A stretch of 64,000 nt of DNA from Altererythrobacter aquiaggeris (lineage in GTDB: Bacteria; Pseudomonadota; Alphaproteobacteria; Sphingomonadales; Sphingomonadaceae): NCBI RefSeq assembly GCF_037154015.1, contig NZ_JBANRL010000001.1, positions 930,001 through 994,000 on the forward strand, written 5' to 3'. The notes beneath the pieces are model-generated. The model was not told where the DNA came from and ran no database searches. It was given only the letters and a program-made list of their open reading frames with translations. Within the stretch, counting starts at the first letter, position 1; each line of letters begins with the position of its first letter. This document shows positions 45,701 through 53,769 of this stretch, piece by piece. Both the position numbers and the translations under genes were made by a program.

Positions 45701-46192
45701 CAGCCCCGCGATACCGGCGGCTTCTTCGAGCATCTGGCGGCGCTCGGCCGGCTTTGCGGCAATTACCTGAGCAATCTTGCCTTGGCTGACGAGAGCCGGG
45801 CTGTGCGCGCCAGTGGCAGCATCTGCAAAAGTCAGCGCAACATCTTTTGCGCGCACATCGCGGCCATTCACGCGGTAGGAACTGCCGGCTCCGCGTTCGA
45901 TCCGGCGGGTCACTTCCAGTTCCTCGCCGTCGCCGGTCGCACCTTGCAGGACGACTTCGGCAAAGTCGCGCTGCGGCCGCGTTTCCGTACCAGCGAAAAT
46001 GACGTCGTCCATTCCGCCCGAGCGCATCGACTTGGGCGAATTTTCGCCCATCACCCAGCGGATCGCTTCGAGGAGGTTGGATTTACCACAGCCGTTCGGG
46101 CCGACTACCCCCGTCAGGCCGGGTTCTACACGCAATTCGGCAGGCTCTACAAAGCTTTTGAAACCGCTGAGTTTAAGCCGCCGTATCAGCAA
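42767..46192 (-). CDS. smc: Chromosome segregation protein SMC
   Basis: 1141-residue condensin ATPase. The N-terminal head has the Walker A GPNGCGKS (31-38); two long coiled coils flank a hinge near 500-640; the C-terminal head has the ABC signature LSGGEQALTAIAL and Walker B CVLDEVDAPLDD. It compacts and segregates chromosomes together with ScpA/ScpB, which are not in the window. The start at 46192 gives the conserved MLIRRLKLSGFKSF. Upstream lie dsbA-like genes, dciA and mutY, a common alphaproteobacterial arrangement. Confidence 0.93.
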   Translation of the reverse strand: MLIRRLKLSGFKSFVEPAELRVEPGLTGVVGPNGCGKSNLLEAIRWVMGENSPKSMRSGGMDDVIFAGTETRPQRDFAEVVLQGATGDGEELEVTRRIERGAGSSYRVNGRDVRAKDVALTFADAATGAHSPALVSQGKIAQVIAAKPAERRQMLEEAAGIAGLHVRRRDAESKLRQTEANLARLDDLMAGLDSQMASLRRQASQADRYTKLSGQIQVAEARLLYARWRDAARAAETARAEAQQAEQQVAEAKAATDIAQKEQATAAQKLGRARDELADRRDDASAHGHRMAALTGKLEAAEQRLADLDRQKARLEEDRSEADRMTRDAAEALARLTKELADSAQMLGADEALRPGIAAKLEDTDRAGRTAELALAKATAAQAGVEAEWRVAEAEVEQARARVSRLESELSRHDAARRELTEAGDPDSAVMQAQAAADEAANQLSALREKLEQQRTLKETLAAERDETASIFAAAKAELAGLEREHAVLARDRDSRVKQAANRQGLRSALDHIRAQRGYERALAAVLGRDAKARLGTPDGAGDGRYWTGTEPPAPVSDSIANHITDCPAELAARLALVHVVKLDDGRTLAPGHWLVTRDGQLRRWDGFVARGEGAGEAARLEAENRLAELEQLLPGQRAETRKAGEDQDFAQQELSSLQQGLVVLERQFATASDEERRALRSLDQAEGERERMASRLAELGKIQGGLADQRKQAEIEFALAERKRAALPDADAGRAALKAAQAKHDAARSALQAATADLAAHDQSLAVARERAATRRADMAGWQSRSGDATKRLAETERRFEEIAGERAVVAAKPAGLIKEIEQGDTVRERLSHELEAAELAVGHTTENARLADLKLAEHTETLATAREARAGLGARAENEEERRSEMGRISGERFQCSPPMLAEKFAFDAESIGGSGEESVELDRLTASRERIGPVNLVAADELAKMENQHGSSAAEQAELAEAVNRLRGSIGNLNREGRERLKRAFDQVDTHFRRLFTRLFEGGQAHLALIDSDDPLEAGLEIFAQPPGKRLQSLTLLSGGEQALTAIALIFALFLTNPAPICVLDEVDAPLDDANIDRFCDLLDQMVKETDTRYLIVTHNAVTMSRMHRLFGVTMVEQGVSRLVSVNLDTAEELLAAE

Positions 46193-46225
46193 GTGTAGCG
46201 CCTCCCCCCGATAGCAGGTTTCCCG

Positions 46226-46978
46226 TTAGCGTGCGCCCGCCGCCTGCAACATGGGTTCGATGGTGGACCAGTTCTGGTTACCTTCGATCTTGCGCCCGTT
46301 GATAAAGAATGTGGGTGTGCCGGCTATGCCCAGCTCTTCCGATTGTGTTTGCGAACGATCGGCGATTGCCTGCAATTCTTCTGGATTGGCGAGGCAGGCC
46401 TGCGCCTGATCTCGCGAAATACCGCGCGCTGCAAAAAAGTCGGTAATTCCGAATGAATTGGCAAACGCGACGAAACGCTGATCAGGCGCCATTGCCATGG
46501 CCTGTTGGGCAGCCTCCTGATTTTCATAAATCGGCGCAAGCAGCGCTTGCAGGTTTGCCCAGACCTGGTCCGACAGCGGGATCATGCTTTCCTTCGCGCC
46601 GCAGCGAACCAGCCGGGCCAGCATCAGATCATCCGGCCCGCGGATCAAATTGCGAAGTTCGTAGCTGACGACCCCCGAAGCCACGTATTTATCGCGGATT
46701 TTCTCGCTGGCATCTGCGGAAAAGGCTGCACAGGCGGGGCAGGTGAGCGACGCATATTCGAGCAGTTTCACCGGCGCTTCGGGATTGCCGAGAATATAGC
46801 CGTCTTCCTCTGAAACAGTCACTGTTTCGGACCATGCCTGACCTCCGGGCGCCTCGATTGCGGCAATCGCATCGCCTTCTGGGGCTTCGCCTTCGGCAGT
46901 TTCGGCACCACATCCGGCAATCGCGAGGGACAATGGCAGCGCAATAGCGGCAAATGAAAAGCGGCGGATCGTGTTCAT
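46226..46978 (-). CDS. DsbA-like thioredoxin-fold lipoprotein
   Basis: 250-residue exported thiol oxidoreductase. A lipobox near LAIAGC gives a lipidated cysteine (about 20). The thioredoxin-like domain starts near LGNPEAPVKLLEYASLTC, with the active site CPAC, a helical insertion, and the cis-Pro loop GIAGTPTFFING. It is similar to BdbD/DsbA-type oxidases. The start at 46978 (MNTIRRFS) is chosen because the next upstream Met lies in a non-conserved extension. It sits between smc and a second DsbA-like gene. Confidence 0.86.
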   Translation of the reverse strand: MNTIRRFSFAAIALPLSLAIAGCGAETAEGEAPEGDAIAAIEAPGGQAWSETVTVSEEDGYILGNPEAPVKLLEYASLTCPACAAFSADASEKIRDKYVASGVVSYELRNLIRGPDDLMLARLVRCGAKESMIPLSDQVWANLQALLAPIYENQEAAQQAMAMAPDQRFVAFANSFGITDFFAARGISRDQAQACLANPEELQAIADRSQTQSEELGIAGTPTFFINGRKIEGNQNWSTIEPMLQAAGAR

Positions 46979-47078
46979 ATTCTTATATTCCCCAAAGGAG
47001 TTGACCCAAGTTAGCCCAACGCAGGGCGGGGTTAAAGTTATACTCGCAGGTATCCACACATTAGAATGCGCTGCAAGT

Positions 47079-47768
47079 TCAGTCTGCGGCAATTTCCCTT
47101 AACGCAGCGCCAAGCACTGGTTCGAGCGTGGACCATTCGTGCACCGCGTCCTGCAGTTTGCCGTTGACCTGAAAGCTGGGCGTCGCGCGGACGCCGTGGA
47201 CTTCGCCGTTTAGCTGCGTGTTCAGCATCAACTGGTCCGCCATTGCCGCGTCAGCGAGGCAGGTTTCGGTTTCGATCCGAGAATAACCGCGCCCTTCCAT
47301 GATCCGGTAAAATCCCAGATCGTCGGCAATGGCGCGGTTGCGTGTGCGAAGATCCTGATTCTGCCACCTTGACCGCTGTGCCGCGGATGTCTTGCGCGCT
47401 TCGCCCAGCCATTCGTCCTGACGGTACATGAAAGCAGCATGATTGGCGGGAAACCGGGATTTGTCGCCGCACCAGGTCAGCATGGCCGCCGCAAGATCGA
47501 CCTGGTTCAATATCAGATGACGGATTTCGAGATTTGCCCGGCCTGGACCGACATATGCCAGTTGCAGAGGCGCTTCGCCCTCGCGCGCAAAATTGGCGCA
47601 ATGCGGGCAGGTATAGCTGATGAATTCGGTAATCTTGAGTTTGGCATCGGGATTGCCGATCAGATGGCCGCCCTCTGTCAACGTGACAGAGGTATTCCAG
47701 TTTGTATTTGCCGCGGTGCACATCAGGGCTACCGCACCAAGCAGTGCTGCTTTCAAAACTGATTTCAT
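47079..47768 (-). CDS. DsbA-like thioredoxin-domain protein
   Basis: 229-residue periplasmic protein. A signal peptide (about 1-20) is followed by a thioredoxin-like domain with the CPHC active site in FISYTCPHCANF and the cis-Pro loop GVRATPSFQVNG. It is a paralogue of its downstream neighbour. The ATG at 47768 is preferred; a GTG at 47774 overlaps the dciA stop (GTGA) and would add two residues. Probable role: disulfide formation in exported proteins. Confidence 0.85.
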   Translation of the reverse strand: MKSVLKAALLGAVALMCTAANTNWNTSVTLTEGGHLIGNPDAKLKITEFISYTCPHCANFAREGEAPLQLAYVGPGRANLEIRHLILNQVDLAAAMLTWCGDKSRFPANHAAFMYRQDEWLGEARKTSAAQRSRWQNQDLRTRNRAIADDLGFYRIMEGRGYSRIETETCLADAAMADQLMLNTQLNGEVHGVRATPSFQVNGKLQDAVHEWSTLEPVLGAALREIAAD

Positions 47769-47770
47769 AG

Positions 47771-48328
47771 TCACTCTGTCTCGTCGTCAGGGCTGCCCAT
47801 TGATCGGGCGAGCGATTCCAATACAGTCCTAAGCTCTGGATCACCAATATCGCGTAGGCTTTCGCCCAGTTCCATGGGTATCGGCTTGAGCGAAGGCGGG
47901 GCCGTCGGCGGCGTTTCAGCACGCGGCGGCTTAACCTCGCCTTGCCGGAGTTTGACCCGCGAAACGGCAGCATATCCGAAAAACCGGTTTACCCGTTCGA
48001 TAATCTCCGGAATCACGTGCTGGATCAGCGGGGCGTGCGCCGGCAAAACGACCAATTGCAAGATGCCTTCGCTTTTTTCGCCAGGGGGGAAACGGATTGC
48101 TTCTGGCGAACATACGCGGGCGTGCGTCGGGCCGACAATTTCAGGCCAGCGTGTCACGACAGACGATTGCACAAACCCAAACCGCCGGAAGGCCGTGCGG
48201 CCGATCTGCGGCATCAAATCAGATATTTGTTTGGCCTGACCACCGCGAGGTCGCTCGTATTTGCGAAACAGGTGCTTTTTCGCAATTTGCGGCGCCTTTG
48301 CGCGCGGTTTTCGATCATCCCGTTCCAT
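47771..48328 (-). CDS. dciA: DciA-like protein (DUF721)
   Basis: 185-residue protein with the DUF721 domain (about 35-130), containing WPEIVGPTHARVCSPEAIRFP and LVVLPAHAPLIQH. In many bacteria DciA loads the replicative helicase DnaB. The C-terminal ~50 residues are Pro-rich and variable. It is divergent from mutY, with starts 29 nt apart, and coupled to the DsbA-like gene. Confidence 0.8.
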   Translation of the reverse strand: MERDDRKPRAKAPQIAKKHLFRKYERPRGGQAKQISDLMPQIGRTAFRRFGFVQSSVVTRWPEIVGPTHARVCSPEAIRFPPGEKSEGILQLVVLPAHAPLIQHVIPEIIERVNRFFGYAAVSRVKLRQGEVKPPRAETPPTAPPSLKPIPMELGESLRDIGDPELRTVLESLARSMGSPDDETE

Positions 48329-48357
48329 CTGGTATCAGGCCATGCCATAGGCAGAGC

Positions 48358-49398
48358 GTGACTGCCAGCAAACACCGCAATTCCGCCCGGATTTCGCCGC
48401 TGCTTCTAAAGTGGTACGATCTTTGCGCGCGCAGTCTGGTCTGGCGTGCCCCGCCTGGCCATCCGCCGGCCGATCCATACCATGTATGGCTATCGGAAGT
48501 GATGCTGCAGCAAACCACGACAGCGGCGGTCACGCCCTACTTCAAAAAATTCATAAACCGCTGGCCGACGGTAGAGGCGCTGGCTGCGGCGCCGGAAGAA
48601 GACATCATGGCTGCATGGGCCGGGCTTGGCTATTATTCGCGGGCGCGAAATCTGGCCAAATGCGCGCGTCAAATTGCCAAGTTGGGCGCGTTCCCGCAAG
48701 CCGAGGACGATTTGCGCAAGCTGCCCGGTCTGGGCGCCTATACGGCGGCCGCTATTGCTTCCATCGCATTCGGCAAGCGGGCGGTGGTGGTGGATGCAAA
48801 TGTCGAACGGGTCGTCTCCCGGCTATTCGCTATTGTGGCCCCGCTGCCGGCCGCACGCAAGGCGATCCGTGTTGCCGCGGACGCTATAACACCCGCAATC
48901 CGCGCGGGTGATCACGCGCAAGCCATGATGGATTTGGGCGCGACAGTTTGCACCAGCCGCGAGCCGCGCTGTCTGCTGTGCCCGCTCACGAAATATTGCG
49001 AAGCGCGGGCAACAGGCGAGCCGGGACGTTTCCCGGTCAAACCGCCAAAGAAAACGAAGCCGGAGCGAAAGGGAACCGCATTCTGGATCGAACGGGGCGG
49101 CAACGTCTGGCTGGTTAAACGTGCGAGCAAAGGGATGCTTGGCGGAATGCGCGCTTTGCCTGATGACGGATGGACTGCGCGAAATGACGGCAGCGGTGAT
49201 TCGCCATTATCCGGCGATTGGATCGATGCGGGGACCGTGCGCCATGTGTTCACTCACGCGACACTCGATCTGGCGGTCCGTCGTTATACCGGCGACACAT
49301 TGCCGCCCGGCGCGGGCGAATGGTGGCCGGTCGGCAGGATTGACGAAGCCGGATTGCCGACCTTGTTTGCCAAGGCGGCAAGGCTTGCGTCAGCTTAG
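48358..49398 (+). CDS. mutY: A/G-specific adenine glycosylase
   Basis: 346-residue base-excision enzyme that removes A mispaired with 8-oxoG. It has the helix-hairpin-helix LPGLGAYTAAAI with the catalytic Asp in VVDANVERV, the catalytic Glu in SEVMLQQT, a [4Fe-4S] set CTSREPRCLLCPLTKYC (C-x6-C-x2-C-x5-C), and a C-terminal Nudix-like domain. The GTG at 48358 is taken as start; longer in-frame sequence upstream runs over dciA. It overlaps the convergent gene by 4 nt. Confidence 0.9.
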   Translation: MTASKHRNSARISPLLLKWYDLCARSLVWRAPPGHPPADPYHVWLSEVMLQQTTTAAVTPYFKKFINRWPTVEALAAAPEEDIMAAWAGLGYYSRARNLAKCARQIAKLGAFPQAEDDLRKLPGLGAYTAAAIASIAFGKRAVVVDANVERVVSRLFAIVAPLPAARKAIRVAADAITPAIRAGDHAQAMMDLGATVCTSREPRCLLCPLTKYCEARATGEPGRFPVKPPKKTKPERKGTAFWIERGGNVWLVKRASKGMLGGMRALPDDGWTARNDGSGDSPLSGDWIDAGTVRHVFTHATLDLAVRRYTGDTLPPGAGEWWPVGRIDEAGLPTLFAKAARLASA

Positions 49399-49616
49399 AT
49401 GATCCCGCCGCCCAGTGTCAGCCGCAATGCCGCAATCGCCAGCACGACGAGGCAGAAATTACGACCGCCTTTACTGGACGATAATTGCCCCAGAACCGCC
49501 CCGATCACAATCAGCGGAAGCGCAAACCAGTTGGCCCAGCCAAGCAGGGGAATGGTTGCAGGGATGACGATTACCAGGGATATGATTCCCAGGATAAATG
49601 AGAGGATGTTCAGCAT
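49395..49616 (-). CDS. Small two-helix membrane protein, unknown
   Basis: 73-residue protein, almost entirely hydrophobic, with helices at about 5-35 and 48-68. The family is not recognised. The start at 49616 begins MLNILSFILG; further in-frame sequence upstream overlaps the leader of the divergent serine hydrolase. Its stop overlaps the mutY stop by 4 nt tail to tail. Confidence 0.6.
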   Translation of the reverse strand: MLNILSFILGIISLVIVIPATIPLLGWANWFALPLIVIGAVLGQLSSSKGGRNFCLVVLAIAALRLTLGGGII

Positions 49617-49743
49617 GTGTATTATATAAATAGCGCACCTCTGATTTGCAAGCGCCTCTTGATGCTTGCCCACGCAACTGCAATCAGTCGCAAAACGATA
49701 CGAACAAACGCAATATGCGAAACGTACTAAAGGACAAACCGAC

Positions 49744-51066
49744 ATGAAGCCCCAGCATTTCTCTACACCCGAAGTTTCGCGCCGGTCGCTTTTGCGTGGG
49801 GGCGCTTTTCTGGGGGCCGGGGCCGCGCTTGCCGGCCTTCCGGTGGGCCGTATGGCATTGGCGCATGACTCGCATCCAACGCGCTGGAATACGGTCAGCA
49901 AGATGGTTGATACCTATGTCGAGCAGGGCAAGGTCGCAAATATGCAGGCTGCTATGGGCTGGGGCCAGGGTTCGTTGGAGATGATCAGCAAAGGCACTTT
50001 GGCCAAGGGCGCAAGCGCCGAGGTGGACCAGCATTCGCTCTATCGGATATATTCCATGACCAAGCCGGTAACCGGCATGGCCATCATGATGTTGATCGAC
50101 GACGGAAAGCTCGGTCTCGACCAGCCGCTGGCCGAAATCCTGCCCGCTTTCGCAAACATGAAAGTGCAGCGGGTGGCTGACGGGCCGATAGATGATGTGG
50201 TCGATGCAGCGCGTCCGATCACGGTCCGGCATTTGCTTACGCATACTGCGGGCCTTGGCTATGGCATCATCCAGAAAGGTCCGATCAAGGACGCTTACGA
50301 AGCCGATGGTATTTCGCCGGGTGCAGTCAGCCGGATGCCGATTCTTGGCGTGGGACGTGCCAAACCTGCGCCAAGCCTTGAAATATTTGCCAATAACCTT
50401 GCCCGGCTGCCGCTGGTCTATCAGCCTGGCACGGTCTGGAGCTATTCGGTATCGCTCGATCTGCTCGGCCGCGTTGTCGAAGTTGCCACCGGTACACCGT
50501 TCGATAGCTGGCTGGACGAGAACATCTTCAAGCCCGCTGGCATGAATTCCACCTGGTTCCAGGTCCCGACAAGCGAAACCGGACGCCTCACGACAAATTA
50601 TGCGGTGTTTGGCGGCGCGCTGCTGCCGATCGATCCTGCCGGAGCGTCGATTTTCACAGACAAGCCGGCATTCCCGTTTGGCGGGGCAGGGCTGGTATCG
50701 AGCCCGCACGATTATGATCGGTTCCTGCGATTGCTGCTGGGTTACGGCGTGATTGACGGAAAACGGGTGATGGGGGAACTCGCAGTCCGCGTGGGCACGT
50801 CGAATTTACTACCTGCCGCAGTCGATACGACCGGTACATTTGCCGACGGGGCGGGCTTTGGCGCTGGCGGAAGGGTCGGACTTGGCGAACAGGCGGGCAC
50901 GTTCGGATGGGGCGGGGCTGCCGGCACCGTCGCACTGGTCGATATGAAACGCGGCCTGCGTGCGGCACTGTTCACTCAATATATGCCGTCCGATGCTTAC
51001 GCGGTGCACGGCGATTTTCCCAAAGCAGTTGCGGCTGACATGATGGCGATGGCCAGCGGAGCCTGA
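49744..51066 (+). CDS. Tat-exported serine hydrolase (beta-lactamase family)
   Basis: 440-residue class C beta-lactamase-like esterase. The Tat motif SRRSLLRGG (12-20) precedes a hydrophobic signal. The nucleophile motif SMTK gives Ser104 and Lys107, and YSVS (about 239-242) supplies the tyrosine. Such proteins are usually periplasmic esterases or peptidases. It is not evidence for drug resistance by itself. The start at 49744 fits the signal; extra in-frame residues upstream are not credible. Confidence 0.85.
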   Translation: MKPQHFSTPEVSRRSLLRGGAFLGAGAALAGLPVGRMALAHDSHPTRWNTVSKMVDTYVEQGKVANMQAAMGWGQGSLEMISKGTLAKGASAEVDQHSLYRIYSMTKPVTGMAIMMLIDDGKLGLDQPLAEILPAFANMKVQRVADGPIDDVVDAARPITVRHLLTHTAGLGYGIIQKGPIKDAYEADGISPGAVSRMPILGVGRAKPAPSLEIFANNLARLPLVYQPGTVWSYSVSLDLLGRVVEVATGTPFDSWLDENIFKPAGMNSTWFQVPTSETGRLTTNYAVFGGALLPIDPAGASIFTDKPAFPFGGAGLVSSPHDYDRFLRLLLGYGVIDGKRVMGELAVRVGTSNLLPAAVDTTGTFADGAGFGAGGRVGLGEQAGTFGWGGAAGTVALVDMKRGLRAALFTQYMPSDAYAVHGDFPKAVAADMMAMASGA

Positions 51067-51071
51067 GCCGG

Positions 51072-51953
51072 ATGAGCGGGATCATCACCGCATTTTCGGG
51101 CTCGCCCATTGACCGTGCCGATCACATTCGCGGGGATGCCGATGCTCTGGCGGGTCTGCTGGATTGGCGTGCAAAAACGCTGGTCATGGACGGACTAGAG
51201 CCGCAAATATCCGGTGATGGAACATTGGTGTGGGAAACATTGGCCGATGTACCTCCCGAGGCGGAGCTGGTTTTTCTGGGTCTGATGGGGGGTAAGGCTT
51301 GCTTTGCTGCCGTGCCTGATAAGGGATCGCCCGAACCGCCTTATGCCAACCCGCGCGCGTGGCAGGCGATGCAAACTCTCGGACCGGCGGATCTGGCAAT
51401 ATATGGCGGTGCACGCAGTCTGGTCGATTGGCATGCAAGGCACCGGTTTTGTGCGCGCTGCGGCCAGGGAACGACAATCGCGAAGGGGGGGTGGCAGCGC
51501 AATTGCGGCGCCTGCGCAGCGCAGCATTTCCCGCGTGTCGATCCGGTTACCATCATGTTGGTGGAACATGATGGCCGGTTGTTGCTTGGCCGCCAGCCGC
51601 GCTTCCCGCCGAAGATATTCTCCGCGCTGGCAGGCTTTGTCGAACCGGGCGAGACATTGGAGGAGGCCGTTGCGCGCGAAGTGCATGAGGAAGCGGGACT
51701 GCGGGTCCGCGATGTGACATATGTGGCCAGCCAACCCTGGCCATTTCCAAGCCAGATGATGATCGGCTGTCATTCCTTCGCAGACGATCCTGAACTGACC
51801 ATCGACAAGACCGAACTGGATGATGCGCGCTGGTTCACCCGCGATGATCTGGAAAATGCGCGCGCTGCGGGCGAACACGGCACGGACGATCTGATTTTTC
51901 CGCGATCCTTTGCCATCGCGCATGATCTGGTTACCTGGTGGCTCGACAAATGA
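51072..51953 (+). CDS. nudC: NAD(+) diphosphatase
   Basis: 293-residue Nudix enzyme that cleaves NAD(H) and NAD caps on RNA. It has a zinc ribbon with Cys127, Cys130, Cys145 and Cys148, the Nudix box GFVEPGETLEEAVAREVHEE (188-207), and the NudC signature SQPWPFPSQMM (220-230). It starts 6 nt after the serine hydrolase and overlaps the DsbA-family gene in ATGA. Confidence 0.9.
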   Translation: MSGIITAFSGSPIDRADHIRGDADALAGLLDWRAKTLVMDGLEPQISGDGTLVWETLADVPPEAELVFLGLMGGKACFAAVPDKGSPEPPYANPRAWQAMQTLGPADLAIYGGARSLVDWHARHRFCARCGQGTTIAKGGWQRNCGACAAQHFPRVDPVTIMLVEHDGRLLLGRQPRFPPKIFSALAGFVEPGETLEEAVAREVHEEAGLRVRDVTYVASQPWPFPSQMMIGCHSFADDPELTIDKTELDDARWFTRDDLENARAAGEHGTDDLIFPRSFAIAHDLVTWWLDK

Positions 51954-52639
51954 CCGGCTTAAATCCGCGCAAAATGGCCATCGATATCTACTCGGATGTG
52001 ATGTGCCCGTGGTGCATCATCGGATACGGACAATTGCAGCAGGCGCTCGATCAACTGGCCGGCGAAATCGAGGCTCAAATCCGCTGGCGGCCATTCGAAC
52101 TCAATCCCGATATGGCGCCCGAGGGCGAAGATCGCACCGAGCATATCGCCCGGAAATATGGTCGGACGCTGGACGAAAGCAAAGACATCCAATCGCAGAT
52201 GCGCCAGGTGGCCGGGCAGGCCCGCGTATCGCTGGATTACGAAGGAAACCAAGACCCTGCGCCGCCTGCAATGATGTGGAACACCTTCGGCGCGCATATT
52301 CTGCTCACATATGTACTTGATGAATACGGGCCGGACAAGCAAACTGCGGTTAAGCTCGCGCTGTTTCGCGCCCATTTCAATGAACGCCGCCGGATCGGCG
52401 CGCGCGATGTGCTTCTGGAACTGGCCGAGGCTGAGGGTATCGAACGCGCGGCAGCGGTGGCTGCGCTGGACGACAAAGCGTTGGCGGCCCGTGTCCGCGC
52501 GGCAGAGCGCCAGGCCTTCGAAGCCAACATTACCGGTGTTCCCGCCATGATAATAGACGGCAAGTTCCTGATTCCGGGGGCACAACAGCCAGATGTCTAT
52601 GTGAATGCACTAAGACGCGTGGCCGCAAAAACAGGGTAA
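51950..52639 (+). CDS. FrnE-like DsbA-family oxidoreductase
   Basis: 229-residue cytoplasmic DsbA-fold protein. The active site CPWC is at 19-22 (SDVMCPWCIIG) and the cis-Pro loop is ITGVPAMIIDG. The long helical insertion and lack of a signal peptide match the FrnE group. The substrate is unknown; some relatives act on polyketides or protect thiols. The start at 51950 is coupled to nudC; an in-frame ATG at 51974 is possible. A terminator follows. Confidence 0.85.
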   Translation: MTGLNPRKMAIDIYSDVMCPWCIIGYGQLQQALDQLAGEIEAQIRWRPFELNPDMAPEGEDRTEHIARKYGRTLDESKDIQSQMRQVAGQARVSLDYEGNQDPAPPAMMWNTFGAHILLTYVLDEYGPDKQTAVKLALFRAHFNERRRIGARDVLLELAEAEGIERAAAVAALDDKALAARVRAAERQAFEANITGVPAMIIDGKFLIPGAQQPDVYVNALRRVAAKTG

Positions 52640-52705
52640 ATCGCGGAAAGACGCACGCAATTTCGTTAGACGCTGGCGCTACTCTTTTCTTTACTTTGGG
52701 ACTAC

Positions 52706-52742
52706 ACAAAGGCCCGACTGCGCGAACAGCCGGGCCTTTTTT
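52706..52742 (+). terminator. Terminator after the FrnE-like gene
   Basis: AAAGGCCCG (52708-52716) pairs with CGGGCCTTT (52731-52739) and a six-T run follows. It also serves the convergent DUF2383 gene because an A-run precedes the stem. Confidence 0.85.
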
Positions 52743-52759
52743 ACCATGTATGATCCGGA

Positions 52760-53200
52760 TCAGTCGTCGTATTGTGCTTCGAGTTGATCCGTTAGCCTTT
52801 CGCCAGCGCGGATTTCGGCCAGTGCCGCCTCGACAACCGGGCGCGAGCCTGCATCTATGGTTCCAGCTTCCAGCGCGGCTTCGAACTTCTTCACGAGATA
52901 ATCTTCGCCTTCCTCAACCCGCTCTACCGCTGCTTCGTCGCCTTTTTCGAACAGATCGGTAATGCTCATCCACAACTTGTGAAGACCGCCTGCTGCAGTA
53001 CCTTTCGTTACCAGATCGCCGCCTACACGCTGCAATTCGGCATTAAGCGTATCAAGCGTTTTCTGGCGTTTGTCAGCCTGCTGACCAAGGATGGTCTTGA
53101 GCTTCGGAGTGGTAGCGGTTTCGGCAGCCTTGCGGTAACCATCTACGGAATCGTATACTGTATCGATGAGGGTTTCGAGCGCTGCATTTGTGGTAGCCAT
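52760..53200 (-). CDS. PA2169-family four-helix-bundle protein (DUF2383)
   Basis: 146-residue ferritin-like four-helix-bundle protein. It begins MATTNAALETLIDTVYDSVDGY and ends with the RLTDQLEAQYDD segment, typical of DUF2383. It has no clear metal-ligand set, and its role is unknown, though relatives are often stress-linked. It lies behind a possible EcfG-type promoter. Confidence 0.82.
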   Translation of the reverse strand: MATTNAALETLIDTVYDSVDGYRKAAETATTPKLKTILGQQADKRQKTLDTLNAELQRVGGDLVTKGTAAGGLHKLWMSITDLFEKGDEAAVERVEEGEDYLVKKFEAALEAGTIDAGSRPVVEAALAEIRAGERLTDQLEAQYDD

Positions 53201-53304
53201 GAGTGTTTCCTTTGATATGATTGCACGGACGCGATTAAGCCACCGGAGCCAAAAACATTATTACAGTTCAAGGTCTTCGATGAATTCGGCGCTATGATAT
53301 TGGA

Positions 53305-53329
53305 AACACACTGATGGGAACAGCGTTCC
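53305..53329 (-). promoter_or_regulatory. Probable EcfG-type promoter of the DUF2383 gene
   Basis: On the minus strand, GGAAC (53329-53325) and TGTT (53308-53305) are 16 nt apart, one base off the EcfG consensus. The resulting leader would be about 100 nt, which is long. GGAAC is also part of a small inverted repeat here (GGAACAGCGTTCC, 53317-53329), so chance is possible. Confidence 0.5.
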
Positions 53330-53361
53330 GAAACAAATGCAAATACTTTGTTATGAAGATT

Positions 53362-53766
53362 TTAAACCAGCCCCAGCCGATTGAGTTTGCCCATCAGTTT
53401 TCCCGGTAAGACATCACCGATGTCCTCGCCGTCCTCCAGATCGCGCGGTGGTTCGCCCTTCAGATAGCGCCACCCTTGATGGGCACGTTTGGGGCGTGGC
53501 TGCACGCCGATCAATTCGGGTGACAGATCGATAAACCAGCGTTTGTCGCCGGTTTCGGTAAACCCCAGAATCGGGCTGCGTCCGACAAGTGCGTGTGCGT
53601 GTATCCAATAGAGCGAGCCGCCGATCATTTCTTCCCAGCGGGTGGGGCGATACTTTGTGGTCAGGCGCGCGACGCCTTCGCCTTTGGGCCCCTGACTTTC
53701 CAGCCAGGTACGCAAGGTGTCCACACTCTCGCTACGGAAGGCGATTTTCGTCATGTGGAGCTGCAT
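53362..53766 (-). CDS. DUF1489 domain-containing protein
   Basis: 134-residue soluble protein of DUF1489, widespread in alphaproteobacteria and of unknown function. It has TKYRPTRWEEMIGGSLYWI near 37-55 and AHQGWRYLKGEPPRDL near 93-108. The start is MQLHMTK at 53766; an internal Met at residue 5 is the alternative. It lies 3 nt after the mgtE stop, so co-transcription is likely. Confidence 0.82.
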   Translation of the reverse strand: MQLHMTKIAFRSESVDTLRTWLESQGPKGEGVARLTTKYRPTRWEEMIGGSLYWIHAHALVGRSPILGFTETGDKRWFIDLSPELIGVQPRPKRAHQGWRYLKGEPPRDLEDGEDIGDVLPGKLMGKLNRLGLV

Positions 53767-53769
53767 GGT

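Noticed and set aside
44954-46198. Long plus-strand open frame of about 414 codons opposite smc
   Set aside because: It mirrors the SMC N-terminal head and coiled coil. The composition is an antisense shadow and no ribosome binding site or domain is evident.
49744-51066. Reading the serine hydrolase as a beta-lactamase resistance gene
   Set aside because: The Ser-x-x-Lys and Tyr features are shared by many esterases and peptidases. Nothing in the sequence shows lactam hydrolysis.
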